Assembly (NCBI GenBank): GCA_046331625.1
Contig: JAXLQL010000064.1
Span: forward strand, 1 to 12,599
Length of the DNA: 12,599 nucleotides
Reading direction: 5' to 3'
DNA from: JAXLQL01 sp046331625
Lineage (GTDB): Bacteria > Acidobacteriota > Terriglobia > Bryobacterales > Bryobacteraceae
Below, piece after piece: positions 1 through 6,660 of this stretch (positions are counted from its first letter, which is position 1; the number at the start of each line of letters is the position of its first letter). A program made the position numbers and the translations under genes. The notes below the pieces were generated by a model. The model ran no database searches. It worked only from the letters and a program-made list of their open reading frames with translations, and was not told the DNA's origin.

Positions 1-1
1 C

Positions 2-880
2 GCCGGTGAACTCGCCACCAGCGGTTGGAAGCATTTCGAAGCCGGAGAACTCGATCAGGCCGAGCGTGACCTTGCTGAGGCCGCGAAACTCGCGCCGGCG
101 AACGCGCCCATCGCGCTCGCACTCGGCCAGACCTACCTTTCGGCGGGCAAGCCGAAGCTCGCCATTCCACAGCTCGAGAAGGCGGCTCGCGGCATGGGCA
201 ACCCAACCGACGTGCGCTTCACGTTGGCGCAAGCGTATCAGGCTGTCAATGACGATACCCGCGCGCTCGCAATCTTGAGTGCGGATCCACCGCAGGGCGA
301 ACTCGGTGGAGCATGGTTGTTCTCGCGGGGCTTTAGCTTGTTTCGCGCTGGCCGATTCGACGCGGCGGAGTCCGTCTTCAGGCCGCTGGCGGCGCGACCG
401 GGCATGGAGGCTCCGGCGCAGTTCTTCCTCGGCAACTGCGCCTATGCTCGCGGCAAATACGAAGCGGCGCTCGGGTACTTCGAGAAAGCGATCGCGGCTG
501 GGGATGCCCCCGGCAATCGCGCCATCAACGCGTATTACTACAACCAGGGCCTCGCCCTTTATGAGTTGCGGCGGTTCGAGCAGGCGGCGCAGTCGTTCCG
601 CCAGTCTATCGACCGGTTTCCTCGCGACGCGATGCCGTATCTGTTGCTCGGGCGCTGCCAGGGCGAACTCGGTGACTACCAAGCCGCGATGGCGTCATAC
701 GAGAAAGCCATCGAACTTGCGCCCACGTTCCGTCTTGCCTACTATCAACTCGCGCGGCTTCATCTGGCGCATGGCGACAAGCAGCGCGGAGCCGAGCTCT
801 CGCAAAAAGTCGCCGAATTGCGCGGGGCCGAACTCGAGAAAGAAGAGAAGATGGCACGCAGCTTGAAGGTCGGGCATTGA
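2..880 (+). CDS. TPR-repeat protein, 5'-truncated by window edge
   Basis: The reading frame is open from base 2 to the TGA at 878-880, giving 292 visible residues; the true start lies upstream. The whole visible protein is made of tetratricopeptide helix pairs, about seven to eight of them. Typical spacing and TPR residues are seen in GKYEAALGYFEKAI, YNQGLALYELRRFEQAAQSF and GDYQAAMASYEKAIELAP. An internal ATG at 194 would cut through the repeats and is not the real start. TPR arrays are protein-protein interaction scaffolds; no catalytic motif is visible. The stop overlaps the TTG start of the next gene (TTGA, 877-880), so the two are probably translated together. TPR plus CRTAC1-type pairs are common in Acidobacteriota (family knowledge). 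Export cannot be judged because the N-terminus is missing. Confidence 0.9.
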   Translation, partial: AGELATSGWKHFEAGELDQAERDLAEAAKLAPANAPIALALGQTYLSAGKPKLAIPQLEKAARGMGNPTDVRFTLAQAYQAVNDDTRALAILSADPPQGELGGAWLFSRGFSLFRAGRFDAAESVFRPLAARPGMEAPAQFFLGNCAYARGKYEAALGYFEKAIAAGDAPGNRAINAYYYNQGLALYELRRFEQAAQSFRQSIDRFPRDAMPYLLLGRCQGELGDYQAAMASYEKAIELAPTFRLAYYQLARLHLAHGDKQRGAELSQKVAELRGAELEKEEKMARSLKVGH

Positions 881-2550
881 GAATTCTCGCTACGCTCCTG
901 GCCGCAGCCGTTCAACTCATGGCCCAGGGCATGGCGCTACCGAAACGCGAGGCGAAGCCATCCCCGCTCGCCCGGCTGGGCGGACGCACCCCCGCATTCC
1001 GCTTCGAGGATGTCGCGGCACAGGCAGGCCTGGCGTTTCGACATGTGTCGGGCGATCCGGCGGCGAAGCAGTACCTGGTCGAATCCACTGGCAGCGGCGT
1101 GGCCCTCTTCGACTACGACAATGACGGACTGCTCGACATCTTCTTCGTCAACGGAACGAGCTGGAAAGGTTCACGCGAGACGCCGCACTTGTTCCGCAAC
1201 CTGGGCGGCCTGAAATTCCAAGACGTCACCGCGCGCATGGGTATGTTTCAAACAGGATGGGGTCAGGGTGTTTGCGCCGGCGACTATGACGGAGACGGCT
1301 TCGAGGACCTCTTCGTCACCTACTGGGGCCGGAGCGTGCTCTATCGCAACGAGCGCGGCGCCGGCTTTCGCGACGTCACCGCCGCGGCGGGGTTGCGCAC
1401 GGACTCGCGCTGGTCCACTGGATGCGCCTTCGTCGACTACGACCGCGATGGCAAGCTCGATCTCGCCGTGGCCAACTACGCCAAGCTCGATCCAGCCACC
1501 ACACCCAAGCCCGGCGCGAATCCGCTGTGCATGTACAAGGCGCTGCCGGTGATGTGCGGTCCACGAGGACTGCTCGGCGAAACACCGATTCTCTATCGCA
1601 ATCTCGGCAGCGGAAAGTTCGCCGATGCGACCAAGGCGTCAGGCTTCGCGAAGGTTGCGGGCTACTATGGCTTCTCCGTGCTCACCGGAGACTTCGACAA
1701 CGACTCATGGCCCGACATCTACATCGCCTGCGATTCCACGCCGAGCATTCTGTTCCGCAACAACCATGACGGCACGTTCACCGATATCGGCGTCGCCAGC
1801 GGGACCGCGTTCAATGAAGACGGCGAAGAGCAGGCGGGCATGGGCGCAGCCGCGGCCGACTATGATCGCGACGGCTCGCTCGACATCGCCAAAACCAACT
1901 TCGCAGGCGATACGCCGACGCTCTATCGCAACGATGGCAAGGGCTTCTTCACCGACGTCACGATTCGCGCCGGACTCGCTGTCAGCACGCGGTTCCTCGG
2001 TTGGGGCATCGGGTTCGCCGATTTCGATCACGACGGATGGAAGGACATCGTGATCGCCAACGGCCACGTCTATCCTTCCGTGGACCGGCTCCGCGACGCG
2101 AGCCCCTATCGCCAGGAGCGCAACTTCTATTGGAACCTCGGCAACGGCGCCTTCGCGAGCATCGGGGACCAGGCGGGTCCGGGAATTGCAGCGCGCCACT
2201 CGAGCCGCGGGCTTGCGCTGGGCGATCTGGACAACGACGGCTCGATCGAGGTGGTGATCCAGAATCTCGATGAGGCGCCGTCACTGCTGGTGAATCGCGG
2301 ACCCAAAGCGAACTGGCTCATCGTCGACACCGCGAACGCGTGGGGCACGCGGGTGACGGTGGATGGGCAGATGGATGAGTCTCGGAGCGGCGGGAGCTTT
2401 CTCTCGCACGGCGGCGGGCGGCTGCACTTCGGATTGGGCGACGCCAAGACGCATGGGGAGATTGTGGTCCGGTGGCCGGATGGGACGGTGGAGCGGCAGG
2501 CTGGGGGTCCGGTGAACCGGATTGTGCGGTTGCGGAGAATAGGGCGATAA
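877..2550 (+). CDS. CRTAC1-family secreted protein with FG-GAP/VCBS repeats and ASPIC/UnbV C-terminus
   Basis: The protein has 557 residues. A TTG start at 877 gives a Sec-type leader (one Arg, then ILATLLAAAVQLMAQGMA). GAAGG at 864-868 is a plausible ribosome site 8 nt upstream. The next ATG, at 919, would lose most of the leader. Seven calcium-loop-like motifs of the form DxDxDG recur at residues 79, 136, 187, 272 (DFDNDS, Ser replacing Gly), 328, 382 and 450. This is the hallmark of FG-GAP beta-propeller blades. The family Cys pair appears in CMYKALPVMCGPRG near residues 218-230. Residues about 479-549 match the ASPIC/UnbV domain (SGGSFLSHGGGRLHFGLGDA, VRWPDGTVE), but its N-terminal part looks shortened. 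The likely role is an extracellular or periplasmic binding protein; the ligand is unknown. The stop codon abuts the Fic operator region. Confidence 0.93.
   Translation: MRILATLLAAAVQLMAQGMALPKREAKPSPLARLGGRTPAFRFEDVAAQAGLAFRHVSGDPAAKQYLVESTGSGVALFDYDNDGLLDIFFVNGTSWKGSRETPHLFRNLGGLKFQDVTARMGMFQTGWGQGVCAGDYDGDGFEDLFVTYWGRSVLYRNERGAGFRDVTAAAGLRTDSRWSTGCAFVDYDRDGKLDLAVANYAKLDPATTPKPGANPLCMYKALPVMCGPRGLLGETPILYRNLGSGKFADATKASGFAKVAGYYGFSVLTGDFDNDSWPDIYIACDSTPSILFRNNHDGTFTDIGVASGTAFNEDGEEQAGMGAAAADYDRDGSLDIAKTNFAGDTPTLYRNDGKGFFTDVTIRAGLAVSTRFLGWGIGFADFDHDGWKDIVIANGHVYPSVDRLRDASPYRQERNFYWNLGNGAFASIGDQAGPGIAARHSSRGLALGDLDNDGSIEVVIQNLDEAPSLLVNRGPKANWLIVDTANAWGTRVTVDGQMDESRSGGSFLSHGGGRLHFGLGDAKTHGEIVVRWPDGTVERQAGGPVNRIVRLRRIGR
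2530..2539 (+). promoter_or_regulatory. Isolated half-site of the Fic operator motif, inside the CRTAC1 3' end
   Basis: TTGCGGAGAA matches the right arm CTGCGGAGAT of the dyads downstream at 8 of 10 positions. No matching left arm exists at the 3-bp spacing, and the site lies in coding sequence. It may be chance or an accessory contact site. Confidence 0.3.
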
Positions 2551-2572
2551 TCTCCGCAGAAAATGCGGCGAA
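2550..2572. promoter_or_regulatory. Operator-like dyad 1 upstream of fic
   Basis: The left arm ATCTCCGCAG (2550-2559) and right arm ATGCGGCGAA (2563-2572) are separated by AAA. Seven of ten arm positions are complementary. The left arm is the exact reverse complement of the right arm of dyad 3 (CTGCGGAGAT, 2655-2664), 95 bp away. Geometry (10-3-10) is the same as dyads 2 and 3. It begins on the last base of the CRTAC1 stop codon. Inferred to bind the winged helix of the Fic protein. Confidence 0.6.
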
Positions 2573-2579
2573 TAGCGCC

Positions 2580-2590
2580 ATGCGGCGAAT
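2580..2590 (+). repeat. ATGCGGCGAAT half-site repeat
   Basis: This 11-mer is an exact direct repeat of 2563-2573 (the right half of dyad 1), shifted by 17 bp. It also forms a 9-bp hairpin stem with TCGCCGCAT at 2602-2610. No left arm is found at the dyad spacing, so it is recorded as a spare half-site. Confidence 0.5.
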
Positions 2591-2600
2591 CAGCACCTCA

Positions 2601-2623
2601 ATCGCCGCATGCAGCGCGGAGAA
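2601..2623. promoter_or_regulatory. Operator-like dyad 2, over the -35 region of the fic promoter
   Basis: The left arm ATCGCCGCAT (2601-2610) matches the arm consensus ATCTCCGCAG at 8 of 10 positions. After GCA, the right arm GCGCGGAGAA (2614-2623) matches CTGCGGAGAT at 7 of 10. It covers the place where a -35 element would lie (2615-2620) for the TATAAT at 2638. Its centre is 51 bp from dyad 1 and 41 bp from dyad 3, close to whole helical turns. Confidence 0.6.
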
Positions 2624-2634
2624 TATAGCAAATC

Positions 2635-2643
2635 TGTTATAAT
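2635..2643 (+). promoter_or_regulatory. Extended -10 promoter of the fic gene
   Basis: TGTTATAAT contains a perfect TATAAT (2638-2643) preceded by the TGn extension. No recognisable -35 hexamer is present 17 bp upstream, where CGCGGA belongs to dyad 2; this fits an extended -10 type. Predicted transcription start is about 2649-2651, leaving only a 13-15 nt leader before the TTG start codon. The promoter lies between dyads 2 and 3 and its last two bases overlap dyad 3, as expected for repression. Confidence 0.65.
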
Positions 2644-2664
2644 CTACGCAGGATCTGCGGAGAT
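2642..2664. promoter_or_regulatory. Operator-like dyad 3, over the fic transcription start and start codon
   Basis: This is the best of the three dyads: arms ATCTACGCAG (2642-2651) and CTGCGGAGAT (2655-2664) around GAT, with 9 of 10 arm positions complementary. It overlaps the last two bases of the -10 box, the predicted start of transcription and the first base of the TTG start codon. The arms carry the same sequence as dyads 1 and 2. Confidence 0.68.
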
Positions 2665-3776
2665 TGCGCACCTATATCCACCAACTCCCTGACTGGCCCC
2701 GGTTCCACTGGAACTCCGATCGCCTGGAGCCTCGCCTTGCCTCCCTCCGGCATCGGCAAGGCCGCCTGATGGGCCACATGGAGGCGATCGGCTTCCAGGT
2801 GCGCGATGACACCATCCTCTCGATGATGAGTCAGGACGCGGTCAAAACCAGCGAAATCGAAGGCGAGCGCCTCAACTATGACCAGGTGCGCTCGTCACTG
2901 GCACGCAAGCTCGGCATGGAGCACTACTCGCTCGCTCCGGTGGACCGCAACGTGGAAGGCATCGTCGACATCCTCATTGACGCGACGCGCAACTACCATC
3001 AGCCCTTGACCGCCGAGCGCATCTTCGGTTGGCACTCCCTGCTGTTCCCCACCGGTTGGAGCGGCATGCGGCGCATCGAGGTGGGCGGCTGGAGGACGGA
3101 TCGCATGGGTCCAATGCAGGTGGTGTCGGGGCCGATCGGCCGGGAACGCGTTCACTACGAAGCGCCCGCCGCGGCTCGGGTTGGGGACGACATGCGTGCG
3201 TTCCTCGAGTGGTTCAACGGCGCGGCTCCGCTCGACGGCGTGCTGAGGGCGGCCTTGGCGCATCTGTGGTTCGTGACCGTGCATCCGCTCGAAGACGGCA
3301 ACGGCCGCATCGCGCGCGCCATCGCGGACATGGCCTTGGCTCGATCGGAAGAGAGTCCACGGCGCTTCTACAGCATGTCGGCTCAGATCCGCGAAGAGCG
3401 TGACCAATACTACCGCATCCTCGAAGTGAGCCAACGGGGCTCGCTTGACGTGACTCTGTGGATGGAGTGGTTCCTCGATTGTCTGGATCGCGCGATTCTC
3501 GCGGCGCAGAACGCGCTGGCTGGCACACTCGACAAAGCGCGTCTGTGGGATCGCATCAACCAGCATTCCATCAACCCGCGCCAACGCATGATGATCAATC
3601 GGCTCATCGACGGATTCCAGGGGAAGCTCAACACATCGAAGTGGGCGACGATCGCCAAGTGCTCTCAGGATACGGCCCTGCGCGATATCGCCGAACTGAT
3701 CGAGATCGGCGTGCTGGTCAAAAGCGACGCGGGTGGGCGCAGCACCAGCTACACGCTGGCACTTGGCAGGGAGTAA
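2664..3776 (+). CDS. Fic-family AMP-transferase, class II, with DUF4172-type N-terminus and C-terminal winged helix
   Basis: The protein has 370 residues. The TTG start at 2664 is chosen because the conserved N-terminal block TYIHQLPDWPRFHW begins at residue 3; the next Met is residue 36. The Fic catalytic loop HPLEDGNGRIAR is at 207-218, with the essential His207 and the phosphate-binding GNGR intact. Fic enzymes transfer AMP, or sometimes other nucleotide parts, to a hydroxyl on a target protein. The inhibitory motif [S/T]xxxE[G/N] is present near the N-terminus as TSEIEG (Thr62, Glu66, Gly67). This places it in the self-inhibited class II and explains the lack of a separate antitoxin gene. 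Residues about 306-366 form a winged helix-turn-helix of the kind found in this subfamily. No signal peptide is seen, so it is cytoplasmic. Its AT-rich promoter with three matching dyads suggests autoregulation. The cellular target is unknown. Confidence 0.94.
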   Translation: MRTYIHQLPDWPRFHWNSDRLEPRLASLRHRQGRLMGHMEAIGFQVRDDTILSMMSQDAVKTSEIEGERLNYDQVRSSLARKLGMEHYSLAPVDRNVEGIVDILIDATRNYHQPLTAERIFGWHSLLFPTGWSGMRRIEVGGWRTDRMGPMQVVSGPIGRERVHYEAPAAARVGDDMRAFLEWFNGAAPLDGVLRAALAHLWFVTVHPLEDGNGRIARAIADMALARSEESPRRFYSMSAQIREERDQYYRILEVSQRGSLDVTLWMEWFLDCLDRAILAAQNALAGTLDKARLWDRINQHSINPRQRMMINRLIDGFQGKLNTSKWATIAKCSQDTALRDIAELIEIGVLVKSDAGGRSTSYTLALGRE

Positions 3777-3779
3777 GAT

Positions 3780-5150
3780 ATGGTTGGAGCCAACATGCCG
3801 CGAAACGCTATACTTCTGCTCGCCGCCGGATTCCTTGCCATCCCAGCCTTGAACGCCGCCGCGCCCACCTTCAACAAAGACGTGGCGCCGATCCTCTTCA
3901 AGCACTGTACGAGCTGCCACCGGCCGAAGGAAGTGGCGCCGATGTCACTGCTTGACTACAAGTCAGCACGGCCGTGGGCGAAGTCAATCAAGCAGGCCGT
4001 GGCCACGCGCAAGATGCCGCCGTGGTTCGCCGACGCTAAGCACGGCCACTTCTCGAACGATCCGCGGTTGAGCGAAGCCGAAATCGCGACAGTGCGCGCA
4101 TGGGCCGACGCCGGAGCTCCCGAAGGAGACGCGCGCGATCTTCCCGCGCAACCCCAGTACGCCACTGGATGGCTGCTCGGCAAGCCCGACCTTGTCATCG
4201 ATACCGGCGCCGACTACGAAGTGAAGCCCGGTGACGACGCCTACGAGCACTTCGTAGTGAAAACGAATTTCAAGGAAGGCAAGTGGATCACGGCGGCCGA
4301 GATCAAGCCGGGCGACCGCGAGGTGGTCCACCATGTTCACGTGCTGCTGGTGCAGGAAACTCCGGGTGCGATGGAAGTGGCGTCGACCAAGAACATGCCA
4401 GCGCTTTCGCAATTCCTCATCAAGGAAGACAAGCTGACGCGGATCCGGCAGGATGCTCCCGTGGTCAATGATGCATGCGCCTCGAGCTTACCCGACCTCC
4501 CCTACCTGCGTGGTGCGCAGGACGGGTCCCTCGCGGCTTACCTGCCCGGCCGCCCGCCCGACCGCTTCCCTGACGGCTTCGCCAAGTGGATCCCGCCCGG
4601 TGCCAAGCTCGAATTCGTCATCCACTATGCGCGGACCAACGGCAAGGTGAAGCATGTCGACCGCACCAGCGTCGGTTTCCACGTCATCTCGAAGCCCGAG
4701 CGCGTGATGAAGCGCATGGACCTGCGCAACTTCTTCTTCGCCATTCCAGCGGGAGCTTCAGCTCATGAGGTGCGGCGCTGCTTCGAGTTCGATAGCGAGC
4801 GCACGCTCGTCTCGTTCACGCCGCACCTGCACTATCGCGGCAAAGACATCGTCTACGAACTGGTGCGGCCCAATGGCGCGCACGAGATCCTGCTCTCGGT
4901 GCCGCACTATGACTTCAACTGGCAACTCACCTATCGCCTCGCCAAGCCGGTGACCGTTCCCAAAGGCAGCCGCCTCATCGTCACCGCGCACTACGACAAC
5001 TCGGCCAACAACAAGGCCAATCCAGATCCGAAACAGATCGTGCGATGGGGCGATCGCAGCGAAGAAGAGATGATGACGAGTTGGATCGAGTACTTCGACG
5101 CAGGCGTCGCCGCGAGGCCCGCGGGTCCCACCGAAACCGCCAGACGCTGA
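3780..5150 (+). CDS. Secreted cytochrome c fused to a PHM-like type II copper monooxygenase domain
   Basis: The protein has 456 residues. The start at 3780 has AGGGAG at 3768-3773, 6 nt upstream. A second in-frame ATG at 3795 also has a good GGAG (3786-3789) and gives a cleaner Sec leader (MPRNAILLLAAGFLAIPALNA), so either may be used. Residues 30-118 are a short cytochrome c with heme site CTSCH (43-47) and a probable distal ligand Met79 in RKMPPW. The rest resembles the two-domain fold of peptidylglycine/dopamine monooxygenases. HH at 184-185 and IHY (His282) fit the first copper site; HLH (His349, His351) and EEEMM (Met431 or Met432) fit the second. All copper-ligand positions therefore appear filled. 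The location is periplasmic or extracellular. It starts only 3 nt after the Fic stop. The substrate is unknown; the heme domain may supply electrons (inference). Confidence 0.88.
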   Translation: MVGANMPRNAILLLAAGFLAIPALNAAAPTFNKDVAPILFKHCTSCHRPKEVAPMSLLDYKSARPWAKSIKQAVATRKMPPWFADAKHGHFSNDPRLSEAEIATVRAWADAGAPEGDARDLPAQPQYATGWLLGKPDLVIDTGADYEVKPGDDAYEHFVVKTNFKEGKWITAAEIKPGDREVVHHVHVLLVQETPGAMEVASTKNMPALSQFLIKEDKLTRIRQDAPVVNDACASSLPDLPYLRGAQDGSLAAYLPGRPPDRFPDGFAKWIPPGAKLEFVIHYARTNGKVKHVDRTSVGFHVISKPERVMKRMDLRNFFFAIPAGASAHEVRRCFEFDSERTLVSFTPHLHYRGKDIVYELVRPNGAHEILLSVPHYDFNWQLTYRLAKPVTVPKGSRLIVTAHYDNSANNKANPDPKQIVRWGDRSEEEMMTSWIEYFDAGVAARPAGPTETARR

Positions 5151-5188
5151 GACCACGGAAGCACCGGCCAGCGCCTCGGGAATTGGGC

Positions 5189-5194
5189 TAAGAT
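5189..5194 (+). promoter_or_regulatory. Possible -10 element before the dehydrogenase lipoprotein gene
   Basis: TAAGAT sits 12 nt before the ATG at 5207 in the 56-bp gap 5151-5206. The surrounding TAAGATCGAAG resembles TAGAATCGAGG before the gene at 9283 (8 of 11 positions). No convincing -35 is seen. The rest of this gap holds nothing I recognise. Confidence 0.3.
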
Positions 5195-5206
5195 CGAAGT
5201 CTAGCC

Positions 5207-6535
5207 ATGAACGCCTCCCTCGCTCTCCGTGTGTCCGCCATTGCCGCCGCAGTCTGGCTCGCGTCTTGTTCCGGAGGAAAAACCACTGGTGGAGGCTCGC
5301 TTTCACCCGCCGACGGCATGAAGAGCCTCAAGTTCTCAGAGGACTTCCACGCGGAGCTTTTCGCCTCAGAACCCGAAGTGGTGGATCCCGTGGATATGGT
5401 GTTCGACGAGCGGGGCCGTGCCTACGTGGCCGAGATGCTCGACCTGCCCGACGATCCGCCCCCGGGCAAGCCCGCGCGCGGACGCATTCGCCTCATCGAA
5501 GACACCGATGGTGATGGGAAAGCCGACAAGGCGACCATCTTCGCCGAGAACACGATGCACGCAAGCGGGATGATCCCGTGGAACGGCGGCCTCATCGTGC
5601 CGGCTTCGCCCGACATCCTCTACTTCAAAGACACCAATGGTGACGGCAAGGCCGACATCCGCGAAGTCTGGTTCACCGGATTCTTCCACGGCAACCCCGA
5701 AGCGCAAATCACCAACCCGCGCCTGGGAGTCGACAACTGGATCTACTTCTCCAACACCGGTAACGAAGGGTTGGTGAAGTCGCCCAAGTATCCCAAGCAG
5801 CCGCCCGTGCAGATGCGCGGCTTCGATTTCCGCTTCCATCCGGTGAAGGGCCTGTTCGAGCCCGTCTCGGGCAACGCGCAGTATGGCTCCACGTTCGACG
5901 ACTGGGGAAACCGCTTCATCTCGCAGAACACCACGCACCTCAGGACGGTCGTGTTGCCGCGCAAGTATCTGGCGCGCGCGCCGATGCTCGAAGTGCCCTC
6001 CGTAGTCCACGATGTCTACGGCGATCATGACCGGAAGATGTACCCGCTCACCGAGCCCCAGGAGTGGCGCATCATCCGGACGCGGCTGCGGCAGCAGCGG
6101 TATGACGAGTTGAAGACCGGTCGCGTGGAGCACCTGGCAGGCTACTTCACCGGCGCCACAGGCAGCACTGTCTATTCGGGCGACGCCTGGCCCGAAGAAT
6201 ATCGCGGGAACATTTTCACCGGGGATGTTTCAGCGAATCTGGTCCGCCGCGACATCGTCACGCCGGATGGCGTCACGTTCAAGGCCGTGCCGGCGCCCAA
6301 GACCGATCGCGACCATGTGGAGTTCCTCGCCTCCACCGATCAATGGTTCCGGCCCACGAATTTCGCAAACGCGCCTGACGGCAATCTCTACGTGATGGAC
6401 ATGCAGCGCGAGACCATCAGACTCCAGTCTCGATTCCGGACGAGTTGCGCAAGAAGATCAACTTCTACAGCGGCGACACGCTCAACCGCATTTATCGCAT
6501 CGCCGCGAACAAGCCGCGCGAGAAGCGCGGGCTGA
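5207..6535 (+). CDS. N-terminal fragment: lipoprotein with PVC-type dehydrogenase beta-propeller domain
   Basis: The open frame is 442 residues, but only about residues 1-404 belong to the family; the last 38 (after METI-equivalent RETI) are out-of-frame, low-complexity Ser/Arg/Thr text. The leader ends in a lipobox LASC with Cys21, so the product is expected to be lipid-anchored in the envelope. Residues about 45-404 are a propeller-type dehydrogenase-like domain. Two Asp-rich loops, DTDGDGKADKATIF and DTNGDGKADIREVWF, are typical of the family, as is NAPDGNLYVMDMQRET near the break. The start is the ATG at 5207, with only a weak GAAG upstream. The family is found widely in Planctomycetota, Verrucomicrobiota and Acidobacteriota. 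The substrate is unproven; related propellers bind sugars or other alcohols with a quinone cofactor, which is not shown here. Confidence 0.82.
   Translation: MNASLALRVSAIAAAVWLASCSGGKTTGGGSLSPADGMKSLKFSEDFHAELFASEPEVVDPVDMVFDERGRAYVAEMLDLPDDPPPGKPARGRIRLIEDTDGDGKADKATIFAENTMHASGMIPWNGGLIVPASPDILYFKDTNGDGKADIREVWFTGFFHGNPEAQITNPRLGVDNWIYFSNTGNEGLVKSPKYPKQPPVQMRGFDFRFHPVKGLFEPVSGNAQYGSTFDDWGNRFISQNTTHLRTVVLPRKYLARAPMLEVPSVVHDVYGDHDRKMYPLTEPQEWRIIRTRLRQQRYDELKTGRVEHLAGYFTGATGSTVYSGDAWPEEYRGNIFTGDVSANLVRRDIVTPDGVTFKAVPAPKTDRDHVEFLASTDQWFRPTNFANAPDGNLYVMDMQRETIRLQSRFRTSCARRSTSTAATRSTAFIASPRTSRARSAG
6418..6420 (+). other. Frameshift 1: apparent 1-base deletion
   Basis: In the reading GAG-ACC-ATC (6410-6418), the next bases AG-ACT-CCA restore the family text only if one base, most simply a G, is added before AG (GAG-ACT-CCA, giving E-T-I-E-T-P). 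After it, frame 1 reads PVSIPDELRKK. There is no homopolymer here. Confidence 0.75.
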
Positions 6536-6540
6536 AGGTC

Positions 6541-6560
6541 GATTGCCTCCATGTGCTTCA
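6541..6560 (+). other. Frameshift 2: apparent 1-base deletion
   Basis: Frame 1 reads REKRGLKVD up to 6543 and meets a TGA at 6571. Frame 0 carries AELVKLLEHANGW from 6561. The switch must fall between these points. One missing T in GATTGCC (GAT-TTG-CC) would be enough, but the exact base cannot be fixed. Confidence 0.65.
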
Positions 6561-6650
6561 GCCGAGCTCGTGAAGCTGCTCGAGCACGCCAACGGATGGC
6601 ATCGCAACAACGCGCAGCGCCTGTTGCTCGAACGGCAGGACAAGACCGTG

Positions 6651-6654
6651 TTTT
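6651..6654 (+). other. Frameshift 3: apparent 1-base insertion in a T run
   Basis: GTG-TTTT-CCGCAG reads V-F-S-A-V-A-stop in frame 0 (TGA at 6666-6668). Removing one T gives V-F-P-Q-L-R-E-L-A-K, which joins smoothly to the downstream frame. The homopolymer context fits a sequencing or slippage error. Confidence 0.75.
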
Positions 6655-6660
6655 CCGCAG

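Noticed and set aside
877..2550. Recurrent DxDxDG codons as a nucleotide tandem repeat
   Set aside because: The repeats are protein-level FG-GAP loops with irregular spacing and divergent codons, not DNA repeats.
2580..2610. Hairpin with a 9-bp stem (2580-2588 / 2602-2610) as a terminator for CRTAC1
   Set aside because: No T run follows the stem, and its arms belong to the operator motif family.
2895..3920. 341-codon open frame on the - strand
   Set aside because: It lies antisense to the Fic gene, whose catalytic and inhibitory motifs are clear; the antisense text has no recognisable domain.
5366..6133. 255-codon open frame on the - strand
   Set aside because: A shadow of the dehydrogenase propeller codons; no leader, domain or ribosome site.
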